A model generated the notes under the pieces. It did not search any database and was not told the DNA's origin. It saw nothing but the letters and a program-made list of their open reading frames with translations. Shown one piece after another: positions 18,113-29,200 of a stretch of DNA of 64,000 bases (position 1 is the first letter of the stretch; the number at the start of each line of letters is the position of its first letter). This DNA is from CAITJF01 sp032654645 (lineage in GTDB: Bacteria; Pseudomonadota; Gammaproteobacteria; Burkholderiales; Gallionellaceae). The stretch is from the NCBI GenBank assembly GCA_032654645.1, contig JAULAW010000013.1, positions 1 to 64,000 on the forward strand, in the 5' to 3' direction. The translations under genes were made by a program, and so were the position numbers.

Positions 18113-20541
18113 CTAGAAATTGGCAGTCGCAGTAAGATAAGCGCGCCTGTCAAATAAGTAGCCGCTGTATCCCACTTGTTCGCCATTATTGTTCTGGAAT
18201 ACATTCTGCACGACCAGTGAAATCTCCCCTCCTCCAATCTTTTTGAGCCTCTCGCCTGCCGATCCGAATTGTTTGGCTAGACGCATATCCAACCTGCGCG
18301 TCAGCGGTTGAGGGTTCATCGCGGATAATACCGTAACGGTTCCTTGCTGGTAGTACCCGGCGCTGAACGAAACGCCTTCACTCATTTGCCCGATGTACAA
18401 CAAATTCCCGCTATTACGCGGAACTGTGTTGGCATAAGCCTGCACCATACTTGCATACCAAGACAGTGCTAATGGCCCAAGATCTGGGTGCGACGCGAGA
18501 TACGGGGAACCGGCGGAATCACAACTCACATTCTGATGGGCAAAACTGAAAATCAGGCTGTTCCTTGCCCCTCCCCAGCTATATTTGACCGAGCTTTCCA
18601 GCCCTGTGTACTGCGCCGCAAATTCATTGCGAAAGTCCCATGATGGATTGCTTATCGAACCTGGAGCCAGAATATAATCTATCCAAATAATGTCACTCAG
18701 CTGATCGTTGTACACTCTAGCGTCAATTGACCAGCCATTATCAAACTGCCCGATGTAGCCAATTTCCCTGGAAAGCGTGCGTTCCGGATGAAGCCCGCCG
18801 GACGATAACCATTCCCGCCATGGCGCACCCAGCCAGAACTGTTTGTCGCTTCTCTCTTCCGCCAATGCAGGGTTGCGATAGGCGACCGAAACACTGGTTC
18901 GCAAGGTATGTTCCGGTGTGATATGGTAATTGAGCGCTGCCCTTGGCGAGATTTTCTTATGATCCATGCCATCGTCTTCCAGCATTGCCCCGGCATTCAG
19001 CAAGAGCTGCGGCAAGATGCGCCATTCATCATGGACAAACAAACGGTACTGTCGCAAACTTTGCGGCGCCGAAAACGCGGAGGAGGAAATCACTGAGTCA
19101 TAGCGCGTTGCCATCCCCCACACAAGCCGGTTATTCCTGTTTGTGTGTAGCGTATGCTGCAACTCAAGTTCATGACGGTGCACCATATAGTTAATGGGGT
19201 ATTCAGCTAAGTGCTGTTATGTTGAAATTATGCAATTGAATCAAATACTCCGCAGGTTCGATCTGCCGCGCCCGCGCCGGGGTCGACTACCCATGCAACT
19301 ACGCAGAATTTATGGCGTGGTTTCCAGATGATACTGCCTACATCGATCTGATCGAACAGTGCGTTTCCATGCATCCTATGTCCTTCCGCGAGCTTGTAGC
19401 CAATCCCAAGCCCAGAGTTGAGGGGCAGGAGTTCGCAGTGTCCGCCAAGCTTCGCCATAAAGCGCCAGCTTCGCTGGATATTTCCGTGCCTTCGCACCCA
19501 TGGAGAGGCTAGCCACAGCACTTAGCTGAATACCCCATTATAGTTATCGGTAAGCCAGAACCCCGGTAGATTAACACCGCTAAAATTTTCACTCACCGAA
19601 TTACGCGAGATGTGGTAATAATGCAGTTGGATATCATCGTGTTGATCCAGCGTATGCAACCAAGTCAATTGCTGATATCCAGAGTTGGCTTCTTTGTTGT
19701 GCGGTTGAGACAGTCTATTTCTCGGATCGCCAGTGGCGCGAACGCCGTTGCTGAAGCCCAGTTGCAAATCGAAGCTATCTGTTCCGTTCGGGTGATAATT
19801 GCTGCGCAGACTGGCAAAATGAGTGGCGCTACTGTCGTTATACCCGTCAAAAAAATTCCACCAGTTTGCCGGAAAATCAAATCCGTTATCGGAACGCATA
19901 CCAAATGTAAGCCGGTAATCCAGTTGTTCCCCACCTCTGCCGAAATGTGCAACGGCATCCGAGATTCCTGCATTCCCTGCATTTCCCTTAGTCGCGGATA
20001 TGCTTGCCCCATTCCGTGCGGAAGCGTCGCGCGTGATGATATTGATAACCCCCAGGATTGAATTTGATCCGTAAGAGGTCGCTGCAGGCCCGCGCACTAC
20101 CTCGATACGTTCGATGTCATCAATATGCAGCGGCAAATCTTCCCAGTCCACGGTATTGAATGGCGGCAAATACACTGATCGCCCATCCACCAGCACCTGC
20201 ATCCTGCGAGTGTATTCATCCGTTGCGCCATGATAGGAAACAAAAGGCATGTGACCGTTAAAATAGTCCACGTACATGCCGGGCACCAGCCTGAACAGGT
20301 CGACTATCGTGCGAAAGCCGGAAGCCTTGATCATGGTGCGGTCTATGACCGTCACTGCATTGGGGGCTTCTGACAGGGGCTGTCGCAGGCGGGAAGCGCT
20401 CAGCACTATCGGCATATCCTGCAAGAAACCTTGCTCGGAAACATCATCATCCTTGGCGTTGCACGGCGTAAAACCGAACAGACACACTGAGGATAATAGC
20501 CAGAAAGTATATTGCCGTGATTTGTGTTTCAGCGAACCCAT
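18113..20541 (-). pseudogene. TonB-dependent outer-membrane receptor, split by a 345-bp element
   Basis: Signal peptide, plug domain (AVTVIDRTMIKASGFRTIVD, RIEVVRGPAATSYGSNSILG) and beta-barrel down to the terminal aromatic (LTATANF). It is interrupted after codon 332 by a 345-bp inverted-repeat element plus an 8-bp target duplication. The N-terminal part stops inside the element; the C-terminal part reopens at an internal ATG. Removing 353 bp restores one frame of about 691 codons (the total is an exact multiple of three), so the disruption is simple and recent. Ligand unknown; it heads the operon with the binding protein and kinase. Confidence 0.9.
19194..19538. mobile_element. 345-bp non-autonomous insertion element (MITE-like)
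   Basis: Perfect 23-bp terminal inverted repeats (beginning ATGGGGTATTCAGCTAAG) flanked by the 8-bp direct repeat TATAGTTA at 19186-19193 and 19539-19546. The interior contains no full transposase; one segment reads NYAEFMAWFPDDTAYIDLIE, which resembles the N terminus of IS1595-family transposases, and that family makes 8-bp duplications. Probably an internally deleted derivative mobilised in trans. Confidence 0.9.
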
Positions 20542-20595
20542 AAGCAGCGAGTCCCTTAAAAGGGGGGGTTGGATACCCCCATGATAAAGGATGAA

Positions 20596-20829
20596 TCAGT
20601 TCAGTGTATAGTTCAACAGCAAGAAGCCGATTTCAATGGCAAGCAGTAAGTAAATCAAGTTCAATAAAGAACTCATGGGCAAAAATTGGCCCCAGCTATA
20701 CCCACATTTTTTGCAGTAAAACGAGCGGTAACCAAACACCTTCAACAACCTTGCGGCTGCGTTAGTCCTGAGCTTGGTTATGTGGGTATTAACCGGGCTG
20801 CATTTAGGACATAATTCGACAGCTTTCAT
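20596..20829 (-). CDS. Small zinc-ribbon membrane protein, hypothetical
   Basis: 77 residues from the ATG at 20829: two CxxC pairs (ELCPKCS and FYCKKCGYSW) suggest a zinc ribbon, followed by one C-terminal transmembrane helix (LLNLIYLLLAIEIGFLLLNY). No family recognised. Stands alone upstream of an IS1182-like element. An upstream in-frame ATG (20859) is possible. Confidence 0.55.
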   Translation of the reverse strand: MKAVELCPKCSPVNTHITKLRTNAAARLLKVFGYRSFYCKKCGYSWGQFLPMSSLLNLIYLLLAIEIGFLLLNYTLN

Positions 20830-20911
20830 GAGAGCAATCCGAGTAACGAACCGCGCCACATTATCAGTTTTCCCTCATAAATAACATATGCCTGATGGCC
20901 TATATATAACT

Positions 20912-22534
20912 AGCAGCCTGTCTGGCTTCCACGATAAAAAATATCGTAAACAACCAACAAATTACAGTTGCGGTGCGGTATAATTACGCTTGTTAATCAA
21001 TAAGTTGAATATAATTCCATGAGCCGCTTCAAGCCGATCAAACGTGACATGAACTACCTGTTCCCGCCTTCGATGAGCGACTGGCTACCGGAGCATCACT
21101 TGTCGCGATTTGTTGTTGAGATTGTCGATCAGCTGGACCTGAAGCCCATGGAACGCGCCTACGGCACCAGCGGGAGCGATCCGTATCACCCGGCATTGCT
21201 GCTGTCCGTTCTGGTTTACGGCTACGCCACGGGCGTGTTCTCCAGCCGCAAGCTGGAAAACGCCACCTACGATTCGGTCGCCTTCCGCTTTGTGGCCGCA
21301 GACGAGCACCCCGACCACAACACGCTGAACACCTTCCGCAAACGGTTCCTGAAAGAGATCGAAGGGCTGATGGTGCAAGTCCTGTTGATCGCCCGCACCC
21401 TGGGCGTGCTCAACCTCGGCAACATCGCGCTGGACGGCAGCAAGATCAAAGCCAACGCATCCAAACACAGCGCCATGAGTTACGGGCACATCAATAAGCT
21501 GGAAGAACAACTGAAATGCGAAGTAAAGAAGCTCATGGAGCTGGCCGAAGCGGCGGACAACGAGAAGATACCGGACGGCATGAACCTGCCCGACGAGATC
21601 GCCCGCCGCGAAGATCGCCTCAAGGCTATCGCCGGGGCTAAAGCCAAGATCGAAGAGCGCGCCAAAGAACGGTTCGAGCAAGAGCAAGCCGACTACCAGG
21701 CCAAGCTTGCCAAGCGCGAAGCGAAGGCAAAGGAAAGCGGAAACAAACCTCGGGGCAAACCTCCTGCTCCCCCTGTGGAAGGCGCGCAGGACAAAGACCA
21801 GATCAACCTCACCGACGAAGAATCGCGCATCATGAAAGTATCCGACGGCGGGTTCGACCAGTGCTACAACAGCCAGATTGCGGTGGACATGGACAGCATG
21901 CTGATCGTGACGAGCAACACCGTGCAGGCGTGCAACGACAAGCAGCAAGTCGAACCGATACTCGAACAGCTCAAGGCATTGCCGGTCGAGCTGGGCAAGC
22001 CCGGCAATCTGGTCGCGGACACGGGTTATTTCTCGGAGGCCAACGTCAATGCCTGCGGCGAACAGAAAATCACCCCGTTGATCGCGGTGAAGCGCGAGGA
22101 ACACCACCCCGACCCGATGGCGCGATTCACCGAGCCGCCGCCACTATCGGCGGATGCCACGGAGGTCGAGAAGATGCGCCATTTGCTGCTGACGATGGCG
22201 GGGCGGGCACTCTATGCGAAACGCAAATGCACGGTGGAACCGGTGTTCGGCATCATCAAGGCGATACTGGGATTCCGGCAATTCTCGTTGCGGGGATTGG
22301 AAAACGTCAGCGGCGAGTTTAATCTGGTCGCGATGGCGTGGAATTTGAAGCGAATGTTCGTGTTGGCGGGGTAGTTTTGAGCGGCAACGAGGCGATTTGC
22401 GATGAAAATGACCGTTATCAAGCGACCAAAAACAGTTTGATGAGAAACTGAAAATGCAATTTATGAAATCACGATCAAATCCGCTCGGCAAGTCCGAGTT
22501 GTTGTTGAGATTAACGGGAAGCCAGACAGGCTGC
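20912..22534. mobile_element. IS1182-family insertion sequence
   Basis: Perfect 19-bp terminal inverted repeats (AGCAGCCTGTCTGGCTTCC and its complement) bound a single transposase gene. The segment GGCCTATATATAACTAG occurs just outside both ends (about 20897-20913 and 22540-22556), a target-site duplication or a doubled AT-rich repeat. Confidence 0.9.
21019..22374 (+). CDS. IS1182-family transposase
   Basis: 451-residue DDE transposase. N-terminal DUF772-type domain (MNYLFPPSMSDWLPEHHLSRF, then PYHPALLLSVLVYGYATGVF), catalytic Asp in NIALDGSKIKANASKHSAM, a long charged coiled insertion (about 155-260), Asp in NLVADTGYFSEANV and Glu in KCTVEPVFGIIKAILGFRQF. Appears intact. Confidence 0.93.
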   Translation: MSRFKPIKRDMNYLFPPSMSDWLPEHHLSRFVVEIVDQLDLKPMERAYGTSGSDPYHPALLLSVLVYGYATGVFSSRKLENATYDSVAFRFVAADEHPDHNTLNTFRKRFLKEIEGLMVQVLLIARTLGVLNLGNIALDGSKIKANASKHSAMSYGHINKLEEQLKCEVKKLMELAEAADNEKIPDGMNLPDEIARREDRLKAIAGAKAKIEERAKERFEQEQADYQAKLAKREAKAKESGNKPRGKPPAPPVEGAQDKDQINLTDEESRIMKVSDGGFDQCYNSQIAVDMDSMLIVTSNTVQACNDKQQVEPILEQLKALPVELGKPGNLVADTGYFSEANVNACGEQKITPLIAVKREEHHPDPMARFTEPPPLSADATEVEKMRHLLLTMAGRALYAKRKCTVEPVFGIIKAILGFRQFSLRGLENVSGEFNLVAMAWNLKRMFVLAG

Positions 22535-22556
22535 TAGGCTGGCCTATATATAACTA

Positions 22557-23718
22557 GTGTAGTGCGCCGTAATTAGCGGAGCTAATAATCGTGGGGCATG
22601 TCTCACCTTCCGGTTATTGGGACAGGAGAAACGCGATGCGAGTAGCCCCGACAATCGTGCTGACAGCCGAGCAGAAAAAGGGGTTGACCAAGCTGTCGCG
22701 CTCGAACACAGCGAGCGTGAGATTGGCGCGGCGCGCCAAGATTGTTTTGTTGGCGTCGTCCGGTTACGACAACACGCAGATCGCAGAAGAGTTGGGTGTT
22801 GGGCGAGTTCAAGTGGGACGCTGGCGCGAACGCTACGCCCGCGACGGCTTGGCCGGGATCGAACAGGACTTGCCGCGCGGTGGGCGCAAGCCCGCGGTCG
22901 ATGCGCAAGAGCTGGTGCGCTTGACCACGCAAACCTTGCCCGGCCACGCCACCCACTGGAGCACGCGCACGATGGACAAGACAGCCGATGTCGGCGCCAC
23001 GACCGTGCGCAGGATATGGCGGGCGCACGGGTTGAAGCCGCACTTGGTCGAGACTTTCAAGGTTTCGCGTGATCCGAAGTTCGTCGAGAAGCTGGAGGAT
23101 GTGGTGGGTTTGTATTTGAGCCCGCCAGAACACGCATTGGTGCTCTGCTGCGACGAGAAAAGCCAGGTTCAGGCACTCGACCGCACGCAACCCGGACCAC
23201 CTTTGAAGAAGGGGCGTGCGGCAACGATGACACACGACCACAAGCGCAACGGCACCACCACGCTATTTGCCGCGCTCAATGTATTGGACGGAACGGTGAT
23301 CGCCCAGTGCCAGCAGCGTCACCGCCATGAGGAGCGGTTAAAGTTCCTGAAGAAAGTCGACCGCGAAACGCCCAAGGATAAAACGCTGCACCTGATCGCG
23401 GATAACTATGCCACGCACAAGCATCCCAACGTGCAAGAGTGGCTTACGATGCATCCGCGCTTCAACATGCACTTCACGCCCACTTCGGCGTCGTGGCTGA
23501 ATATGGTGGAACGATTCTTCCGCGACATCTCGGAAAATCGCCTGCGTCGCGGAGTATTCCGCAGCGTGCCCGAGCTGGTTACGGCCATTGATGAATACGT
23601 CGCACACCACAACAGCAAACCCAAACCATTTGTCTGGACAGCCAGCGCTCGCGACATCTTGCAAAAGGTCATCCGGGCAAACAGCCGCTTAAGTTCCAAA
23701 CAGAATGGCGCACTACAC
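22557..23718. mobile_element. IS630-family insertion sequence
   Basis: Short terminal inverted repeats (GTGTAGTGCGCC / GGCGCACTACAC) flanked by TA on both sides, the target of IS630/Tc1 elements. It sits about 20 bp from the right end of the IS1182-like element, within the repeated AT-rich segment, and its right end cuts a DUF924 gene fragment. Confidence 0.88.
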
Positions 23719-23721
23719 TAG
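22636..23721 (+). CDS. IS630-family transposase
   Basis: About 361 residues from ATG 22636, preceded by AGGAGA. N-terminal helix-turn-helix (GYDNTQIAEELGVGRVQVGR), then the DDE core: CCDEKSQVQALDRTQP, LIADNYATHKHPNVQEW, SWLNMVERFFRDI. Intact. Confidence 0.93.
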   Translation: MRVAPTIVLTAEQKKGLTKLSRSNTASVRLARRAKIVLLASSGYDNTQIAEELGVGRVQVGRWRERYARDGLAGIEQDLPRGGRKPAVDAQELVRLTTQTLPGHATHWSTRTMDKTADVGATTVRRIWRAHGLKPHLVETFKVSRDPKFVEKLEDVVGLYLSPPEHALVLCCDEKSQVQALDRTQPGPPLKKGRAATMTHDHKRNGTTTLFAALNVLDGTVIAQCQQRHRHEERLKFLKKVDRETPKDKTLHLIADNYATHKHPNVQEWLTMHPRFNMHFTPTSASWLNMVERFFRDISENRLRRGVFRSVPELVTAIDEYVAHHNSKPKPFVWTASARDILQKVIRANSRLSSKQNGALH

Positions 23722-23833
23722 CATGTGCATCGGAAAATTTTTCAATTATTAACTTATCAAAATCATTATCCTTCTTCCACCATTGTGATTGATTGACATC
23801 TTTGAACCAAAATTTCAAAATCTCGCGGTACAC
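23719..23833 (-). pseudogene. DUF924 gene fragment, 3' part lost at IS630
   Basis: From a GTG at 23833 the minus strand reads YREILKFWFKDVNQSQWWKK then DNDFDKLIIEKFSDAHA and runs into the IS630 end. The FWF...W-F/W-K-K...FD..I...F pattern is the N terminus of the DUF924 (UPF0) family, whose members are about 180 aa. The rest of the gene is not found on the far side of the IS pair, so this is a truncated remnant rather than a simple insertion. Confidence 0.6.
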
Positions 23834-24102
23834 GTTTTAGTCCTATGCATATAACGGCGAAGTAGAAAAAGTATCATCCGTGCATCCTGCCGTGAATCAA
23901 ATTTAATTGCAACCTCTGGTATCCGGAATTAGCACGCTATTGCCTGCCGCTCATACCGATTGCATTCCCTTTAACGGTCGTTGAAAATTGTTCTCGCGCC
24001 AAATTGTTCAGATCATCCGATAGCTGGCGATTGTTGGTTTGTCTCTGCCGGAGTAAATCAATTGAATTTATTCGTCGATCAACAACTTCAACCAAATAAA
24101 GT
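23834..24102. other. Intergenic stretch, nothing recognised
   Basis: AT-rich sequence upstream of the DUF924 fragment. I see no frame with convincing coding character and no clear repeat. Confidence 0.4.
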
Positions 24103-24240
24103 TTAGAGGTAAATTACTGTCGGGAAAATAGCGACAGCGAGCACCAGCACCAACCATTCTAAATTGTTTCGCGCGAGGAAGCCGGTGAAGTGTAGTATCA
24201 GTATGGTGATGGCGATTACGTAAAACAGTATCAGCAACAT
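24103..24240 (-). CDS. Possible 45-residue membrane protein
   Basis: From the ATG at 24240, preceded by AAAGGGGATG, the product is LLILFYVIAITILILHFTGF followed by a short loop and a second hydrophobic helix: a two-helix small membrane protein. The SD and topology argue for a real gene; no family recognised. Confidence 0.42.
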   Translation of the reverse strand: MLLILFYVIAITILILHFTGFLARNNLEWLVLVLAVAIFPTVIYL

Positions 24241-24444
24241 GGTACATCCCCTTTCTTTTGTTGTGGCATGCAGGCGCCGGTCAGCAGTTGTTCGATAATT
24301 TATTACGAAATGGGCAAGGAAGACAAGCTGGCACAAAGTCGAGCCGGTTTTTAAAAATCAGGCCTGCCGCTTCAGACGAGGCGGAAAATCTTAAATGGCC
24401 GTCTCTTTTTGGCGGTCAGAATAAGCCAACAACCAAGGGCTGTA

Positions 24445-24474
24445 TATAGGCCGAAAGGTCTAGATATATATAGG
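24445..24474. repeat. Copy of a 30-bp hairpin plus AT-box repeat
   Basis: TATAGGCCGAAAGGTCTAGA followed by TATATATAGG. The first half can fold as a stem (AGGCC-GAAA-GGTCT). A near copy lies at 38859-38888 beside cas3 and a degenerate one at about 20885-20913 at the IS1182 left end. Confidence 0.6.
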
Positions 24475-24581
24475 CAACTTTTTTGAAGGCTACCCGCCGT
24501 TCACCACTCATCAGCGCAAGCTGCTTATGAACTATACTGCGGCCAGCCACACTCGGTTGTAGCCTACCTGGAAGTCTTAAA

Positions 24582-24810
24582 CCCAGAATGTCCATTAGAC
24601 CGAAAACAGCGTCATTCCCGCGCAGGCGGGAATCCAAGTGGTTGAATAATCCCCGCGTAGCGGGACAAAACCGGGGTCTTGCCCGCGCACCCGCAAGGGG
24701 TAGGCCGTGGTTGTAAAGCCAATAAATTGGCAACAACCACGCACTCGCGGAGTGTTTGTCCACTGGATTCCCGCCTGCGCGGGAATGACAGCGCTAATGG
24801 TTTATCCGGG
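24582..24810. repeat. Composite palindromic repeat (MITE/REP-like)
   Basis: Imperfect outer inverted repeat (CCCAGAATGTCCATTAG / CTAATGGTTTATCCGGG) enclosing ATTCCCGC...GCGGGAAT arms and a GTGGTTGT...ACAACCAC palindrome. The outer ends match those at 30446-30519; the inner palindrome recurs near 39190 and 54420. No coding content in this gap (24241-24993). Confidence 0.6.
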
Positions 24811-24993
24811 TTAAATATGTTCTTGCCGTTTCATCGCCTTGAAGCGGCCATCCGCGCGCCGTAGTATTATTTGCGCTAACTCAGGCTTGCTCTGCCTATT
24901 GACCCGCCGATTGTTGCGATGCAATTTCACATTTTGGAATACCGTGTCGCGCTGCCCCACTGATATAAAAATGGATTCTGGAAAGGTTTTTTG

Positions 24994-26205
24994 ATGGACC
25001 AAGTTTCTCATGCAAGTCATCCGCCACGCGCCAAGCGGCGCACGCGAATTACGCTGGCCGCCATTCTGCTCATTGCACTGGCTGCCAGCGCTTGGGTCTG
25101 GTATGGCAAGAGCCCCGCAGCCAAGATCAAGGAAACCGGCCCGGTTCAGGTAGTGAGCGCCCTGGTTGCACAGGCTGATGTGCCGGTCAGGCTCACGGCC
25201 AATGGCACGGTGTCGGCGCTGCAAACTGTTGAAGTGCGCCCGCAGGTCAGCGCGTTGGTTAAATCTGTGCATATCAAAGAAGGGCAGTTCGTGCGCAAAG
25301 GCGAGCTGCTATTCACGCTCGACGCGCGCACCGAGGATGCCAATCTCAGCAAGGCCGGAGCGCAGGTAATCAAGGATCGTGCCGACCTGATGAGCGCCGA
25401 ACGCAACCTCGAACGCCAGCGCGAGTTGTTCCGGCAGGAATTTATTTCACAATCTGAATTTGATCTGGCACAGAACCAGGTGGACGGATTGCGCAACCAG
25501 CTTGCCATTGACCAAGCTTCCGTGGAAGCGAGCCGCGTGGCGCGCGGCTTCAGCGAGATCACCGCACCGATAGCCGGTCGCACGGGCGCCATTGCGATAT
25601 ATCCGGGAAGCCTGGTGCAGCCAAACAGCGCCGCGCTGGTGAGCATCACGCAGATCAACCCGATCAACGTCAGCTTCACGCTGCCGGAACGCGAGCTTGC
25701 GGATGTGCAGCAGGCATTTATCAAAGGTGAAGTGCCGGTCAGCGCGAAGCTGGATTTGCCCGGCCAGCCAGCCCTGAAGGGGCGTCTGGTGTTTGTTGAC
25801 AATGCGGTGGATACGGCGAGCGGCGCAATACGCCTCAAGGCGGCTTTCCCCAACCCCGACAATCGCCTGTGGCCGGGCATGTACCTCACCGTAACACTTG
25901 AGCCGCGCATGCTGGCCGGCGCGATCACGGTTCCCGTGCAAGCGGTGCAGACCGGGCCGGAAAAGAAATTTCTATACGTGATCGGGGAAGACCGCAAAGC
26001 GGCAGCGCTGCCCGTCAATGTGCGCCTGATCCAGGACGGTATCGCCGTGATCGAGGGCATCGCGCCGGGCGCGCGCGTCGTCGTGGAAGGCGCTCAGAAC
26101 CTCAGGCCGGGCAGTGTGGTGACCGAATCGGGAAGCAAGGAACTGAAAGCTGAGGGCAGCCAGGGCAAGGGCAGCGCGCAATCTAACAGCGCAGGCAAGC
26201 GATGA
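24994..26205 (+). CDS. RND efflux periplasmic adaptor (membrane fusion protein)
   Basis: About 403 residues. An N-terminal membrane anchor (RITLAAILLIALAASAWVWY) precedes a lipoyl/barrel-sandwich region (VEVRPQVSALVKSVHIKEGQ, RTGAIAIYPGSLV), an alpha-hairpin between them (about 105-165), and a beta-barrel and membrane-proximal domain. MdtA/AcrA-like. The ATG at 24994 follows GGAAAGG. It overlaps the pump gene by 4 bp (ATGA). No TolC-like factor in the window. Confidence 0.9.
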   Translation: MDQVSHASHPPRAKRRTRITLAAILLIALAASAWVWYGKSPAAKIKETGPVQVVSALVAQADVPVRLTANGTVSALQTVEVRPQVSALVKSVHIKEGQFVRKGELLFTLDARTEDANLSKAGAQVIKDRADLMSAERNLERQRELFRQEFISQSEFDLAQNQVDGLRNQLAIDQASVEASRVARGFSEITAPIAGRTGAIAIYPGSLVQPNSAALVSITQINPINVSFTLPERELADVQQAFIKGEVPVSAKLDLPGQPALKGRLVFVDNAVDTASGAIRLKAAFPNPDNRLWPGMYLTVTLEPRMLAGAITVPVQAVQTGPEKKFLYVIGEDRKAAALPVNVRLIQDGIAVIEGIAPGARVVVEGAQNLRPGSVVTESGSKELKAEGSQGKGSAQSNSAGKR

Positions 26206-29200
26206 ACGTTTCCGAATTGTGCATCCGCCGCCCGGTCATGACGGTGCTGCTGTCGGCCTCAGCCGTGCTGGCCGGCATCCTCGCCTACGGCAACATACCC
26301 ATAGCCGCGTTGCCGAGTTACGACACCCCCACCATCTCGGTCAGCGCAACGCTCCCCGGCGCCAGCCCGGAAACCATGGCTTCTTCGGTGGCCACGCCGC
26401 TCGAACGCCAGTTCTCGACCATCTCCGGCATGGCCGTCATCAGCTCGACGAGCACGCTGGGCAACACCCAGATCACGCTGGAGTTCGATCAGGAGCGCAA
26501 CATCAACAGCGCCGCCATCGACGTGCAGGCGGCATTGTTGCGCGCGCAGCGTTCGCTGCCAGCGGAAATGACCACGCCGCCGTCCTACCAAAAGGTCAAC
26601 CCCGCCGACGCGCCGGTCATTTTCCTCACCCTGACATCGCCTTCGATGCCGCTCTCGGATCTCAACAGCTTCGCCAGCAACCTGATTTCGCCGGTGCTCT
26701 CCACGCTTTCCGGCGTGGCGCAGGTAAACATCAACGGGCAGAAAAAATTTGCCGTGAGGGTGCGCGTGAGGCCGGGGGCGCTTGCGGCGCGCAACCTGAC
26801 TGTCGATGACATCGCAAATGCGTTGCGCGGCGCCAACGCCAACTCCCCGGTCGGCACGCTCGAAGGGCCGCGCCAGACCCTCGTCATCCAGGCCAACCGC
26901 CAGCTCGGCAACGCCGCCGCCTTTGCCAGCCTGATTGTAGCCACCACCCCCGCGGGCAACCCGGTACGGCTCTCCGATGTCGCGGCGGTCGAGGACAGCG
27001 TGGAATCGGTGAAGACGGCGAGCTGGGCCAACGGCGAGCGCGCCATCACGCTTTCGGTGCAGCGCCAGCCGGGCGCGAACACCGTCGCGACGGTGGATGC
27101 GATCAAGGCGGCAATGCCCGGACTCGTTGCCCAGATGCCGTCATCGGTTCAGCTCAAGCTGCGCAACGACCGCTCGGTGTCTATCCGCAACGCGATCCAC
27201 GATGTGCAGGTCACGCTGGCGATCACCGTCGCCCTCGTCGTGCTGGTGATTTTCCTGTTCCTGCGCAAGGCTTCCGCCACCTTCATCCCGGCGCTGTCGC
27301 TGCCGATTTCGCTGCTGGGCACGGTGGCGCTGATGAGCGCCTTCGGCTACAGCCTGGACAATATTTCGCTGCTCGCCATCACGCTTGCGGTCGGGCTGGT
27401 GGTGGATGACGCCATCATGGTGCTGGAAAACATCGTGCGACACGTCGAAAAAGGCATGCCGCCGCTGCAAGCGTCGCTGCAAGGATCAAGAGAAATGGGC
27501 TTCACCATCCTTTCGATTTCCTTCTCGCTGGCCGCGGTGTTCATTCCGATTTTCTTCATGCCCGGCGTGATCGGGCTGCTGTTCCACGAATTCGCCGCCG
27601 TGGTGGGGATCGCCGTGCTGGTTTCTGCGGCAGTGTCGCTCACGCTGATCCCGATGCTGGCCAGCCGTTACCTGGCCCAGCACGAGACCGCCCAAAATAA
27701 AACAGAAAGCCTCAGCCTGAAATTGACAGCATGGTTCGAGCTTGGCTTCAACCGGGTGCTGGCATCCTACGAACGCGCGCTGGACTGGGCATTGCGCCAC
27801 AACCGCGTGGTGCTGGGTATCGCGGCCAGCACCCTGATCGCCACCATCGCGCTGTTCATGGCCTTGCCCAAAGGTTTTTTTCCCAATGAGGATATCGGTC
27901 AGGCAAGCATCACGGTGGATGCGGTGGAGGACATTTCCTTCCCCGCCATGACCGAACTGTTGCAGCGCACGGGTGACGTGATCCGCTCCAACCCCGCCGT
28001 GGAAACGCTGATCGTCAACGCCAGCGACAGCAACAGCGGGCGATTGTTCATGAACCTCAAACCGCGCGGCGAGCGCCCGCCCATGGACAAGGTAGTCGAA
28101 GAACTGCGCCGCGAAGTGCGCGCCATTCCAGGCGTCAACGTTTTCATCAACCCGATCCAGAACCTCAGGCTCGGTGGCCGCATCAGCAAGAGCCGCTACC
28201 AATATGTCATGCGCAGCGTGCGCGCCGAAGAGTTGCGCGCGGCGTCCGATGGCCTGATGGCGCGCATGCGCGCGGAAGAGATATTTCGCGATGTCACCAG
28301 CGACTCGCAACTGAAAGGCTTGCAGGCGCGGCTCAATATCAACCGCGACAAGGCCAACTTGCTGGGCGTGCAGATCGCGGATATTCGCAGTGCGCTCTAC
28401 AGCGCTTTCGGCGAGCGCCAGGTTTCGACGATCTACACTTCCAGCGACAGCTACCAGGTCATCATACAGGTCGCCGCCGAAGACCGCACCGACGAGAGCG
28501 CCTTCAACAAGCTATATGTGCGCGCCAAAAACGGCACGCTGGTTCCGTTATCAAGCCTTGCGACCGTCGAGCGCGAAGTGGGGCCAATCTCGATCAACCA
28601 CGCGGGGCAGCTTGCGGCGGTGACGGTATCGTTCAACCTCGCACCCGGCGCGGCGCTGGGCGATGCATCGAAGAGCATCGAGCAATTCAAGCGCGAACTC
28701 AATCTGCCGGTGAGCATACTTACCAGTTACAGCGGCGACGCGGCGGCGTTCCAATCCTCGCAGACCAGCCAGATGGTTCTGATCGCCATCGCGCTGCTGG
28801 TGATCTATGCGCTGCTCGGCGTGCTGTACGAGAGCTATATCCACCCGCTCACGATTCTTTCCGGGCTGCCTTCGGCTGCGGTCGGCGCGCTGGCGATGCT
28901 GTGGCTGTTCGACATGGACCTTTCGGTCATCGCGATGATCGGCATCCTGATGCTGATCGGCATCGTCAAGAAGAACGCCATCATGATGATAGACTTCGCG
29001 CTCGACGCGCAACGCAACGGCGGCATGGCGCCGCGTGAGGCGATCCGCACCGCCTGTTTGCTGCGTTTCCGCCCGATCATGATGACCACCTCGGCGGCGC
29101 TGATGGGCGCGCTGCCTATCGCGCTTGGCCTTGGCGCGGGCGCCGAGCTGCGCCAGCCGCTGGGCCTGGCCGTAGTCGGCGGGCTGCTGTTCTCGCAGGT

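Noticed and set aside
20563..20581. GGGGGTTGGATACCCCC hairpin upstream of the TonB receptor as a riboswitch
   Set aside because: A lone small hairpin in the leader; no conserved riboswitch core or aptamer pattern could be recognised.
21085..22107. Long minus-strand open frame (340 codons) across the IS1182 transposase
   Set aside because: Pure antisense shadow of a clearly functional DDE transposase; low-complexity composition typical of reverse-frame translation in GC-rich DNA.
27486..28310. 274-codon antisense frame over the RND pump
   Set aside because: Shadow of a conserved transporter; His/Asp/Gly-rich composition without domain character.
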